Assembly (NCBI GenBank): GCA_027371775.1
Contig: DAHXLG010000005.1
Location: 1-42,153, forward strand
Direction: 5' to 3'
From: a bacterium
GTDB taxonomy: Bacteria; Pseudomonadota; Alphaproteobacteria; CAJXXZ01; DAHXLG01
DNA: 42,153 bases
Position numbers and translations under genes: made by a program. Shown here one piece after another: positions 17,750 to 26,214 of the stretch. The notes under the pieces are model-generated. The model worked only from the letters and a program-made list of their open reading frames with translations. It had not been told where the DNA came from and made no database searches. The first letter of the stretch is position 1, and each line of letters opens with the position of its first letter.

Positions 17750-17974
17750 TTATTTTAATTCTAGACCAGGGTACTGCTTTTCAAATTTGCGCATGTTGCC
17801 AATTGATGGGCCTGTGAAACGATCTTTTTTGCTCCATGCTGGGTGAGATTCTGGATCGATTTCTTGATGGTATTCTTTATATTTTGATCCTAGACATGAC
17901 TGTGTTTCAAATTTTGTACCGTCTGTCTTGATTACAGTTATTGTGCTATATGTTGGATGAATGTCCTTTTTCAT
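17750..17974 (-). CDS. rpmE: 50S ribosomal protein L31
   Basis: L31 sits at the central protuberance and bridges the ribosomal subunits. The 74-residue product begins KKDIHPTYSTITV, continues with the basic/aromatic segment HPAWSKKDRFTGPSIGNM and ends normally. The four-cysteine zinc site of C+ L31 is absent: only one Cys is present (C28), so this is a zinc-free form. The ATG is preceded by AGGAGAGCAAT, a strong ribosome site. It is divergent from tsaE with under 40 bp between the starts. Confidence 0.92.
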   Translation of the reverse strand: MKKDIHPTYSTITVIKTDGTKFETQSCLGSKYKEYHQEIDPESHPAWSKKDRFTGPSIGNMRKFEKQYPGLELK

Positions 17975-18011
17975 ATTGCTCTCCTTGTATTTATAAATTA
18001 TCCTAAATTTG

Positions 18012-18677
18012 ATGTATAAACAAGAGGTTGCCCATATTACGCTTGAAAATATAGCTCAAATTGGCAAAAAAATACGTGAGAAATTAATTCCAGGAGTTGT
18101 TCTTTCTATTTCAGGTCCACTAGGTGCTGGAAAAACTACTTTGATTAAGCATATTTTACCAGAATGCAATGTTGCAAGTCCATCGTTTTTGCATATGTTA
18201 ACTTATGTCGTTTCTGATAACTTGCAAAAATTTGATGCTAACAGTGATTTAGAAAATGTCAGCTTGGAAAACGTTAGTGGGCCTAATAACAAGCTAGAAC
18301 TCACATCGATGATGATTGATGATGCTACTAAGTCAGAACTTGCCTCGATGAGGCTTGATCCTAAGACCAAGCTGGAACTCGCCTGCGGCTCGATGAGGCT
18401 TGATCCTAAGACCAAGCTGGAACTCGCCTGCGGCTCGATGAGGCTTGATCCTAAGACCAAGCTAGAACTCGCCTGCGGCTCGTTTGCTCATATAGATGCA
18501 TATACATTTAAGTCGCGCGAGGCGTTTTTGGCTCTTGGCGTTGAAGAGTTGCTAGAAACTCATTGCGTTATTATAGAATGGGGTCAGTTGGTAGAAGATA
18601 TAATTGATATGCTTGATTGTACAGTTATGAAAATTGAAATAGTTGTTGAAAATAATGTCAGATTTATAAGGTATTGA
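18012..18677 (+). CDS. tsaE: tRNA t6A synthesis ATPase TsaE with tandem-repeat insert
   Basis: TsaE is the ATPase partner of TsaB and TsaD in making N6-threonylcarbamoyl-adenosine at position 37 of ANN-decoding tRNAs. Walker A GPLGAGKTT is at 35-43, followed by the family pattern PSFLHMLTYV, then FAHIDAYTFKSREAFLALGVEELLE and VIIEWGQLVEDI. Between strand PSFLHMLTYV and FAHIDAY the family normally has a short loop. Here about 88 residues are inserted (roughly 69-157), including three copies of a 15-residue unit (SMRLDPKTKLELACG) and two eroded ones upstream. The insert is richer in G+C than the surroundings. The frame stays open, and core motifs on both sides are intact, so the protein is probably functional. 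Start ATG at 18012; a TTG at 18009 is the only alternative. The stop is TGA. Confidence 0.9.
   Translation: MYKQEVAHITLENIAQIGKKIREKLIPGVVLSISGPLGAGKTTLIKHILPECNVASPSFLHMLTYVVSDNLQKFDANSDLENVSLENVSGPNNKLELTSMMIDDATKSELASMRLDPKTKLELACGSMRLDPKTKLELACGSMRLDPKTKLELACGSFAHIDAYTFKSREAFLALGVEELLETHCVIIEWGQLVEDIIDMLDCTVMKIEIVVENNVRFIRY
18346..18480 (+). repeat. 45-bp tandem repeat, three copies, inside tsaE
   Basis: Units at 18346-18390, 18391-18435 and 18436-18480 are almost identical; the third has one visible substitution (CTAGAA for CTGGAA). A shorter diverged unit occupies about 18307-18345. The unit length is a multiple of three, and the minus strand is also open throughout. The repeat is distinctly GC-richer than its surroundings. 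Confidence 0.95.
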
Positions 18678-19386
18678 ATCTGTGTTCATTATAAACTGGC
18701 TTTTTTAATTAAATTTGTGGTTTATACTTTAGTTTTCTTGAATTAATTGAAAGTTTTTTTCAGTTTCAGTAATCATAAAAACAAGGTGCTATTTTTCTTG
18801 AGCTAATTATATTCTTAATTGGCAGTTATATTCTTTCTGAAAAGATTCTTAGCTCTATAAGCCCAAATATAGCATCTATATTTACTGCAATTAGAATAAA
18901 CCTTGAGTTGGCTATCTAAATTTTTTTTAAAATTTAAATAATGCAGATTCTAGTCTTCTATGAGTTCTATTGCTAGTAAAACAGTGCTTTTTTCTTTTTC
19001 TATAAATTTGTGATCTATTTCTTGAGTTTTTGATTCGATTGCTAAATTTTGTGCTTTTTCGTCTAAAGATCATAAGTTTTTGCGTAATTCTATAATTGTT
19101 GCATTTGTAAAAATACTTGTTGCAGAATTTGTAATGTGTGAAGCAGGTTCCATCTGCTTTTGTTACCTCAAAAACATTGCATGAGCCTTTATACAAAAGA
19201 TCAAGATTTATGTTTCGTTTTTTATTTTAATGTTTTTATTCATTTTCAATAATTACTGCGTTTTACTTCCATCTGAAATTGGTCTGTGTGAATTTGTCTG
19301 TTATAGTCCGTTATATTATTGTTTACTACCACACAACAAGAACTAAAGTTATTTGCGTGCATTCTATATTATAATGTGCGTTATTT
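18678..19386. other. spacer between convergent tsaE and radC
   Basis: About 700 bases. The one structured element is a TGA-interrupted coding relic on the minus strand (18950-19153). No terminator hairpin recognised. Confidence 0.6.
18950..19153 (-). pseudogene. small gene relic with internal TGA
   Basis: On the minus strand ATG at 19151-19153 (preceded by AGGTAA) opens a frame MEPASHITNSATSIF...ELRKNL that hits TGA at 19070-19072. The same frame then continues SLDEKAQNLAIESKTQEID and on to ...LLAIELIED before TAG at 18950-18952. The post-TGA part is a charged, heptad-like helical sequence and clearly protein-like. The longest open frame here (18927-19196, another frame) is a shadow. No family recognised. 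Confidence 0.5.
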
Positions 19387-20442
19387 CTATATTATTTTGT
19401 TTGAGCGCATTGAGTAATGTGTGTTGCGTCCGATTATTATATGATCGTATAAATATATCTCCATTAAGTTGGCTGCTTTTTGTACGTTGATTGTAGATTC
19501 TATATCTGCTTTTGATGGTGTTGGATCGCCTGATGGATGGTTGTGTACTAAGATAATTGCTCCTGCTCCTACTTCAATTGCTCTTTTTACTAGTTCGCGT
19601 GGGAATATGGCCGCTTTATCAATTGTACCGCTTTGTAAGGTTTCGTCAGAAATTAGCTTGTTTTTCCGGTTTAGGAATAATACACGAAATTGTTCATAGC
19701 TAAGACCTGCCATTCTTAATCGACAATAGTTGATTACTTTTTCAGGGCTGTTTAACAACACTTCATTTGCAATTTCTTCACGAGCTATGCGACAACAAAT
19801 TTCGTGGATTACAGAGAAAAAGCATAGTGTGCTCTCCCCTATTCCTTTGACTTTTGAAAGTTTTTGCCTATCAGCAAGAAACATGGTCTGCAATGTTTTG
19901 AAATGCTCTAAAAGATTTTTGGCAAGCGGTTTTGTATCTGCGCGGGGAATCGAATATGTTAATAAAAGCTCTAGTAATTCATAGTCTTTTAACGCAGTTG
20001 GTCCGTGTTCTGTTATTTTTTGACGCAATCGAGATCGGTGCCCAAGATAATGCTCTCCTTCGTTTTTTGATTTCTCTTCTATTGTGTTTTCTTTTGTTTT
20101 TTTTGGTGATAAGATTTCTTGATTCTCTGCAATTTCAAAAATCAGAGCATCGTTATCAAAAGTATCTACCTCTTCCTTTTTCTTTTTTTTGCGTGAAAGT
20201 TTCATGATTTCATAAGTTGAGTTGTTTATGCTTGATAATTCTTGTGTTCGCTCATTTATATTTTGTATTTGTGTGCTTTCTATTTGATTACTCTCTTTAT
20301 TGCTATTCTCTTGATTCGTGATTCCAAATGCAATTTCTTTGATCCTTGATTCATCTTGTAAGGCTTTTGGAGAATCCTCTTCGTTTAGCTCTTTTATCGC
20401 TTCTTTTGCAAAAATTTTACTTAAAATTGTTGGTACTTTCAC
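19387..20442 (-). CDS. radC: RadC-family (JAMM) protein with long N-terminal extension
   Basis: RadC proteins have a helix-hairpin-helix region followed by an MPN+/JAMM metalloprotease-like domain; their in vivo role is unsettled. Residues 131-351 are a normal RadC: GHRSRLRQKI at 134-143, LLTYSIPRADTKPLA, and the metal motif HNHPSGDPTPSKAD with H300, H302 and D313. The first 130 residues are an additional low-complexity segment rich in Glu, Asn, Ser, Lys and Gln, including KLSRKKKKKEE. The start is GTG at 20440-20442, with AGGAAG seven bases upstream, so the extension is translated unless a downstream start is used. It is convergent with tsaE. Confidence 0.9.
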   Translation of the reverse strand: MKVPTILSKIFAKEAIKELNEEDSPKALQDESRIKEIAFGITNQENSNKESNQIESTQIQNINERTQELSSINNSTYEIMKLSRKKKKKEEVDTFDNDALIFEIAENQEILSPKKTKENTIEEKSKNEGEHYLGHRSRLRQKITEHGPTALKDYELLELLLTYSIPRADTKPLAKNLLEHFKTLQTMFLADRQKLSKVKGIGESTLCFFSVIHEICCRIAREEIANEVLLNSPEKVINYCRLRMAGLSYEQFRVLFLNRKNKLISDETLQSGTIDKAAIFPRELVKRAIEVGAGAIILVHNHPSGDPTPSKADIESTINVQKAANLMEIYLYDHIIIGRNTHYSMRSNKII

Positions 20443-21212
20443 GCGATAGCTTCCTGTTTGCTTATTTTATATTATTCTAATTTCTATTGCGATAGTTAAT
20501 GTGTTTTTAGCTTCGTTTAAGAAACTTTTGTAGTCAATGAATAAAAAATTGACAAAGATAATAATATCGAAATTTTAAATAAGTTACCTTTTTTGTGTGT
20601 ATCAAAAAAACTCAAAGTTGTTTGGTTTAAAAATTGATGATTATATGATTAGTTTTGGATTTATATTGCAATAAAGTTACCAAGATCGATTAAAATATAG
20701 TTGCAATGCCATAGATTCGATGCTGTAAGAGAAAAATACGTTGTGCAAAAATCAGATACTAATTATTTTCCATACCTATATAATATTTCTTTTCACTCAG
20801 TTGGGTAACCCTAGTTTGTATTACATTAGAGCTAAGATGCAACATAAATTTGGATCTTATCTTATTTGTGCCTGGGTGATTAAATTTTGTTGATTAATAA
20901 TACATTGTGTGGCATTGTTCAGGATTTGAGAAATAGTTTTTTTGCATAATTGATTAGTTAATTTCTGTTTTTTTATTGTTATTTAGATTTTGCATAAAAA
21001 CTGCTAGGTTTTGATATTTTACTGCAATTTGAGTTGAGTATAAGATAAATATCTAGTTTTTAAATTATTCTTGAAAATTTCATTTTGAACACACTTTGGA
21101 TTTTAATTAATAGATTATTATTCAAAAGAATTATATAAGAATCATAATGCATGTTTTGAGTTTTTGAAGTATTGCTTTAATCGTATACAAAATAATCCTT
21201 TACTAGCAAAAC

Positions 21213-21218
21213 TATAAT
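21213..21218 (+). promoter_or_regulatory. possible -10 element of ftsH
   Basis: A consensus TATAAT lies 32 bases before the preferred ftsH start. The corresponding -35 position has no good TTGACA match. If used, transcription would begin just after the upstream ATG at 21217, which supports the downstream TTG as the real start. Confidence 0.35.
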
Positions 21219-21235
21219 GTGCCATAATTTTATCA

Positions 21236-21241
21236 GAAAGG
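21236..21241 (+). promoter_or_regulatory. ribosome binding site deciding the ftsH start
   Basis: GAAAGG is eight bases before TTG at 21250. The in-frame ATG at 21217 has no such site and overlaps the TATAAT. Confidence 0.55.
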
Positions 21242-21249
21242 TATCTATT

Positions 21250-23136
21250 TTGCGTAAAATCTCAAAAAAATTTATAGTGTTGGTTGTTTCTGCTGTGCTT
21301 ATTATCGTTGGTGCGATGAATTTCAATAACTCTGTTTCTAATTATAACTCGATTCAAATGGATTTTTCTGATTTTGTTCAGGAAACCGAAAATAATAATG
21401 TTCATGACGTGATGATTCGCGGCACGAAGGTGGTCGGACATCTTAATAACGGTACACTGTTTTCGACAATTGTTCCATTTCAAGACCGCGATCTTGTACA
21501 AAGGCTCATGCAGCACAAGGTCAAAATTAAAGTTACTGGTCCAGAAGAAAATTCTTCATTTACAAGCATCTTTATTTCTCTTTTGCCTATGCTGTTCATG
21601 ATCGGTCTGTGGGTTCTATTGTTTAAACAAATGAATCAGGGCGCTTCTAGGGCGATGTCTCTTGGCGATATGAAAACTAATAAAAATGATAAAGAAAAAA
21701 CTACATTTAATGATGTTGCCGGGGCGCAGGAAGCTAAGGAAGATCTGCAGGAAATTGTTGATCTTTTGCGTGACCCTGCTAAATATGAAAAGCTTGGAGC
21801 TAAAATGCCTAAGGGTGCGTTGTTAGTTGGCCCTCCAGGTACTGGTAAAACGTTGCTAGCTCGTGCGGTTGCTGGTGAGGCAAAGTGTTCGTTCTTGGCT
21901 GTTTCTGGTTCTGAATTTGTAGAAATGTTTGTTGGTGTTGGCGCTTTACGTGTTCGTAAATTGTTTGAAAAAGCAAAACAGATTTCTCCATGTGTTGTGT
22001 TTATTGATGAAATTGATAGCCTTGGACGTCATCGTGGTGTTGGTCTTGGTGGTGGTAATGATGAACGCGAGCAGACTCTTAATGAATTGCTCGTGCAACT
22101 TGATGGTTTTGAGAAAAAACATCGTGTGTTTGTTTTGGCTGCTACTAACAGACCTGATATTTTAGATAAAGCTTTAACTCGCTCTGGTCGGTTTGATCGT
22201 CAGATTATGGTTGGTTTGCCTGATTTGAATCAGCGTCTTGCAATTCTTTCTGTACATACTAAGAAAATCAAATTGGCTGAAGGCGTTAATTTGAAAGCTA
22301 TTGCTCGTGGCACACCTGGTTTTTCTGGTGCTGATTTAGCAAACTTGTCAAATGAGGCTGCTTTAATTGCTGCTCGTGCGAACAAAAAAAGCATTGATTT
22401 GAAAGATTTGGAAGCTGCTAAGGATAAAATATTGATGGGCCCTGAAAAGAAGACGTTGTTGATGAGTGAAAATGAGCGCAAGCTTACAGCGTATCATGAA
22501 GCTGGTCATGCACTTGTTGCATTTCATTGTAAAAACTCTGATCCTATTCACAAGGCGACGATTATGCCGCGTGGTAATGCGCTTGGTATGGTTGTTCAGC
22601 TTCCTGAAAATGATAGGGTGTCTGTTTCAAGAGCTTATTTGGAAGAGCGTATTCGTATTCTTATGGGCGGTCGTGTTGCTGAAGAGCAGATATTTGGCGA
22701 AGAGTACATTACAACAGGTGCTTCCAATGATATTAAGGTTGCAACAGATATTGCCAAAAAAATGGTTCTTGAATATGGCATGAGCAAACTTGGTGGAATG
22801 ATGAATTACCTAGATTCAAACGAAATTCATTTTGGACAAGTTACTCATACAAGTCATCACTCACAAGAAGTGGCAAGAATGCTTGATGCTGAAATTAAGA
22901 AAATATTAGATTCAGCATATGTTTTTGCAAAAAGGTTGCTTGATGATAATAGCAGAAAGTTGCATAATTTAGCTAACGAATTACTTGAAAAAGAAACGCT
23001 TACAGGCGACGAAGTTCGAGCAATTTTAAGTGGAAAAAAATTAAGCGGCGAAGAAAACAAGCTGCAGAAAGATAACGATGTTAGAAAGAAAGTGGCTATT
23101 ACAAAATCAAGAAAAACACCAACAAAGCGCAAATAA
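21250..23136 (+). CDS. ftsH: ATP-dependent membrane protease FtsH
   Basis: FtsH is a hexameric inner-membrane AAA+ zinc protease that degrades misassembled membrane proteins and regulatory targets. Numbered from TTG at 21250 (628 residues): first membrane span about 7-22, periplasmic domain to about 105, second span about 107-126, Walker A GPPGTGKT at 194-201, Walker B FIDEID near 252, arginine-finger region SGRFDRQ near 312, and zinc-site HEAGH at 416-420. Small departures from the norm: GALRVR in place of GASRVR after the pore loop, and RSGRFD for RPGRFD. The 3' end overlaps serS by 59 bp in another frame. The C-terminal tail is Lys-rich. An ATG at 21217 would add 11 residues. Confidence 0.96.
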   Translation: MRKISKKFIVLVVSAVLIIVGAMNFNNSVSNYNSIQMDFSDFVQETENNNVHDVMIRGTKVVGHLNNGTLFSTIVPFQDRDLVQRLMQHKVKIKVTGPEENSSFTSIFISLLPMLFMIGLWVLLFKQMNQGASRAMSLGDMKTNKNDKEKTTFNDVAGAQEAKEDLQEIVDLLRDPAKYEKLGAKMPKGALLVGPPGTGKTLLARAVAGEAKCSFLAVSGSEFVEMFVGVGALRVRKLFEKAKQISPCVVFIDEIDSLGRHRGVGLGGGNDEREQTLNELLVQLDGFEKKHRVFVLAATNRPDILDKALTRSGRFDRQIMVGLPDLNQRLAILSVHTKKIKLAEGVNLKAIARGTPGFSGADLANLSNEAALIAARANKKSIDLKDLEAAKDKILMGPEKKTLLMSENERKLTAYHEAGHALVAFHCKNSDPIHKATIMPRGNALGMVVQLPENDRVSVSRAYLEERIRILMGGRVAEEQIFGEEYITTGASNDIKVATDIAKKMVLEYGMSKLGGMMNYLDSNEIHFGQVTHTSHHSQEVARMLDAEIKKILDSAYVFAKRLLDDNSRKLHNLANELLEKETLTGDEVRAILSGKKLSGEENKLQKDNDVRKKVAITKSRKTPTKRK

Positions 23137-24310
23137 ACGCAACATTGCGCAAGAAACTTACACAAACGATTTTACTAAATTCATAGAACTAGATTCGAAA
23201 ATGCGAGATATAATTACGCAACAAGAATCAACTCGCGCTAAGCAAAATCAAATACATGGGTTTAATGATGAGGCACGTGCGCTTAAAGATGACTTTCTAC
23301 GTTTAACTCAAGAACGCTGCGCTCTTGAAGCTCAAATGCATGAGTTTCTTATCAATCAGCCAAATATATTATTAGATGAAGTGCCAGCTGGTTCTAGCGA
23401 AGATGATAACGTTGTTATATTTGAAACGACTAAGCCAACTCATATCACTACACCGCATTTTGATTTAATTGACAATCTAATTATGAAAGATGAATCTGCT
23501 AATATCAGTGGATCGCGTTTTGTTATATTAAAATCTACCTTGTCCGAGCTTAAGCGTGCACTTACAAACTTCATGATAGAAAGCAATAAAGAAGATGGAT
23601 ATCAAGAATATACAATTCCATACATTGTCAATGAATCAGCTTTGTTTGGAACTGGTCAGCTACCTAAGTTTTCAGAAGATGCTTATAAGCTAACTCATGG
23701 GCAGTGGCTTATTTCTACGGGGGAAATTGGTCTGGTAAATATGTTCGGTGGTAAAGTATTTTTGCAAGATGAGCTTCCAAAATTATGTATGACGTTTTCT
23801 CCATGTTTTCGCTCTGAAGCTGGAGCAGCAAGCCGTGATACTAGAGGAATGATTCGTTTACACCAGTTTCATAAGCTTGAGCTTGTTACAATTTGTACAA
23901 AAGAAAAAGCTCACGATTTACATGAAAAAAAATTAAATGCCGCGCGTAAAATTTTGGATGCTTTAGGCATACCATATCGAGTCCTTTTATTATGTGGTGC
24001 TGATACAGGTTTTACAGCTTCTAAACAATACGATATTGAAGTTTGGCTTCCTGGCATGCAGCGTTATTTAGAAATTGCAAGCTGCTCTCAGTGTGGTACA
24101 TTTCAAGCTGTACGTGCAAATATACGCTACAAAAACGAAGATGGCAAAATGGAGTTTGCACATACACTAAATGGATCATCTCTTCCAATTGAACGTCTGC
24201 TTGTTGCTATTATTGAGAATTACGCAACTGATGGTGGCATAGTTATTCCAGAAGCCTTGAAACGATATATTAATTACAGTGTGATAAAACATGATGGTTC
24301 TGTTGAATAG
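23078..24310 (+). CDS. serS: seryl-tRNA synthetase
   Basis: SerRS charges tRNA-Ser; it is a class II synthetase with a long N-terminal coiled-coil arm that grips the tRNA. The 410-residue protein starts MLERKWLLQNQEKHQQSANKR, which aligns well with the usual MLD-KxIRxNPE start. That homologous beginning lies inside the end of ftsH in another frame, so the 59-bp overlap is coding twice. The coiled-coil arm covers about 25-95, motif 2 is CFRSEAGAASRDTRGMIRLHQF, and motif 3 is GSSLPIERLLVAIIENY near the C-terminus. Weak purine stretch AGAAAGATAAC precedes the ATG; translation is probably coupled to ftsH. Ends with TAG. Confidence 0.95.
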   Translation: MLERKWLLQNQEKHQQSANKRNIAQETYTNDFTKFIELDSKMRDIITQQESTRAKQNQIHGFNDEARALKDDFLRLTQERCALEAQMHEFLINQPNILLDEVPAGSSEDDNVVIFETTKPTHITTPHFDLIDNLIMKDESANISGSRFVILKSTLSELKRALTNFMIESNKEDGYQEYTIPYIVNESALFGTGQLPKFSEDAYKLTHGQWLISTGEIGLVNMFGGKVFLQDELPKLCMTFSPCFRSEAGAASRDTRGMIRLHQFHKLELVTICTKEKAHDLHEKKLNAARKILDALGIPYRVLLLCGADTGFTASKQYDIEVWLPGMQRYLEIASCSQCGTFQAVRANIRYKNEDGKMEFAHTLNGSSLPIERLLVAIIENYATDGGIVIPEALKRYINYSVIKHDGSVE

Positions 24311-25340
24311 TTTGAAATGTTTTGCAGTAATCAATATTTTTTGCAGTTTTTTATATTGTTGCGTAATTTTATAAAAGCATGGATTCTACTATGTTTTATT
24401 TTGGTACATTTTATCAATTATTTTTTTTGAATTTTTTTGAAATACATAGTCAACGTATAAATTTTGCAAATGAAACTTACAAAAAAATAAAAATATATTG
24501 CGCATTGCGTTAACAGGATTTTGCATTTCTAACCAATCACTCGCAGATGAAAAAATAGCAGTACACAAAATTGTATTCACTTTTGCAAACACAGAAAAAT
24601 CAGATTGCAATGCAAAAGAATTGAATGTATTTTACAAGCAATACATTAAAAGAAATTTGTACAAATAAAAACTATTAGAGAAATGTTTTCAATTATAAGG
24701 CAAAATCTAACAATTTAAACAATCTAAAATGAAGCTGAAAAGAATTATTATAGATGCAACAGTATACTATAAGCACTATATTTGAGATTACTATGTGACC
24801 AAATGCGATCTATATATACTGATTTGAGATTACCATATGTTATACATCACAAATGCTAGCAAAAAAAGCTTCTCAAGATGAAGCTTTCAAATAGTATTAG
24901 TACGAAACAATGTTTGAAAAACAAATGCATCAGACTTAGGTGTATCTTGAAAGATACATTTTGAATAAATTATGGAGTATCTATAGCTTTTTATCGTTCG
25001 TTGTTTAAATCAAATTACTATATTTCATTACAAGAAAATTTTTTGCATAGCTAGAATAAAATATGCTCTATAACTTGCCAAAACTTGTAAATTCTTTTCA
25101 AGCTTAACACTTCTCTTGATTAATCACACATTCCTTGAAAACAATATTGAAATTAGATTTTGTTATTATTATAATTTGATAACTTTTTGCGTACTATAAT
25201 TTTAAGCTCAAAATAATTGTTATTATTTTATAAAAAATAGAAACATAAATTTTTTTGAAATTTATTAATGAAAAAAATAAATTGATTATATTATTTATTT
25301 AATAGGTTGCTCAATTGAGATTTCATGATATACTCAAAGC
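24311..25340. other. 1-kb spacer with one frameshifted small gene
   Basis: Apart from the exported-protein relic at 24470-24668 the stretch is AT-rich and structureless by eye. No RNA gene or terminator recognised. Confidence 0.6.
24470..24668 (+). pseudogene. small exported-protein gene with one-base frameshift in an A-run
   Basis: ATG at 24470 starts MKLTKK and meets TAA after the A-run at 24480-24487. Removing one A from that run gives MKLTKNKNILRIALTGF, then CISNQSLA followed by DEKIAVHKIVFTFANTEK and a basic tail ending KRNLYK before TAA at 24666-24668. The product would be 65 residues with a textbook signal peptide and a likely cleavage site after SLA. The codons downstream look strongly coding. 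So this is a recent pseudogene, a slippage-switched gene or a sequencing error. A minus-strand frame over the same region is a shadow. Confidence 0.5.
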
Positions 25341-25613
25341 ATGATGAAAGAAACTATAGTAGCGCTTTTTTTAGCACTCATTTTATTTAAATCTATTGTT
25401 AAAACTGTATTAAGGTTTGATAAACGTCCTACAATAAAATTTTTTAAGGAAAATGGTTTTTTTAACGTGCTTTGCTCTAAAGATGTTGTGGATGATCAGG
25501 ATAAGCATGCATATGGCTGCGGATGTTCGAAAGGCCAATATGTTTATAAAATGATTATTGGGGTTTGTCTTTTTGTATTCTTTTTTAAAGTTATTTTGCT
25601 TGCTATAAAATAG
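25341..25613 (+). CDS. small membrane protein, unrecognised
   Basis: 90 residues with a hydrophobic segment at about 5-20 and a second at about 70-88, giving a hairpin with a polar loop. The loop has DKRPTIKFFKENG and a compact cysteine cluster YGCGCSKG (with a further Cys at about 49), which might bind metal or form disulfides. Two adjacent ATGs (25341, 25344); no strong ribosome site. The 3' end, including the stop region, is duplicated in tandem just downstream. No homologue recognised. Confidence 0.55.
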   Translation: MMKETIVALFLALILFKSIVKTVLRFDKRPTIKFFKENGFFNVLCSKDVVDDQDKHAYGCGCSKGQYVYKMIIGVCLFVFFFKVILLAIK

Positions 25614-25731
25614 TGCGCTCGGTTTCTTGTATTATAAAATTGCATTGTTTAAATCTTCAGCAAGTTATTTTGCTTGCTATAAAATAAAACACTCGGTTTG
25701 TTATATTATACGATGCTATTGTTTAAAGCTT
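25588..25731 (+). repeat. 74-bp tandem duplication of a gene's 3' end
   Basis: The segment 25588-25657, covering the last codons and stop of the small membrane protein plus 44 bases beyond, recurs at 25662-25731. The first 25 bases are identical, and TCGGTTT, TATTATA and ATTGTTTAAA are also shared. In the second copy the stop TAG is replaced by TAA. Confidence 0.9.
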
Positions 25732-26214
25732 AGGTTAGTCTTGCTTGGTTTTGTACATTTTTTCAGGCCATTTTATAATTTATGTTGCTTCAATATTTTT
25801 TGTGCTCTTTTTATGAGAGAGCGTGCATTCATTTTTATCCATTTCATTGTTCTATCATAAGGTTTCTGAGTTCTTTTTAATTCTATGATATGTGGTTATT
25901 AATATGGCAATTTTATTAGTTTATATAATATTTGCAATTGCACTTTAAGAATATTTTTTTGTCAATGATTTTTACAAAGAATAAGTGTTTCAATAACGAA
26001 TTTGTACGGTTGTTGGTCATACTACTTGCTTTTAAAAATATTTATTATATGAAATATATTTTATTTTAAATGCATTGCAACTGCACTTTAAGTAATAGCC
26101 TCATTCATTTACTTGACGGCTTTATTTACTCTGCAATTTCAAGTATTTTTAATGCAAATATTAATATTAATTGTTTTATATTTACATGATTTTCTTCTTT
26201 TTTGTTGGATGTTT
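25614..26214. other. spacer between convergent genes
   Basis: Begins with the duplicated tail above. A short element ATTGCAATTGCACTTTAAG near 25933 recurs almost exactly near 26074. No gene accepted; a 77-codon frame at 25627-25860 runs through the repeat and looks like chance. Confidence 0.55.

Larger units (their letters stand above)
20443..21249. other. long divergent spacer between radC and ftsH
   Basis: About 800 bases. It ends with a TATAAT at 21213-21218 and a ribosome site at 21236-21241 serving ftsH. Elsewhere only short broken frames are seen; nothing recognised. Confidence 0.55.

Noticed and set aside
17632-17817. 61-codon plus-strand frame between sspB and rpmE, with a GC-richer part and a TCGAC/GTCGA hairpin at 17666-17681
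   Set aside because: It runs antisense into rpmE, and there is no ribosome site. The hairpin has no T-run, so neither gene, terminator nor small RNA could be supported.
18203-18460. minus-strand open frame across the tsaE repeats
   Set aside because: It is open only because the 45-bp repeat happens to lack stops on both strands; tsaE on plus has flanking enzyme motifs.
18950-19153. UGA decoded as Trp or selenocysteine
   Set aside because: RF2 is intact, conserved Trp positions use TGG, and several real genes end with TGA; pseudogene decay explains the internal TGA better.
131-24577. shared AATAGCAGTACA between the window-start gene and 24470-24668
   Set aside because: Only about 12 bases and a three-residue peptide (AVH) agree; too short to claim relationship.
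25627-25860. 77-codon frame after the small membrane protein
   Set aside because: It passes through the duplicated tail, is composed of aromatic/Cys residues typical of chance frames, and has no start signal.
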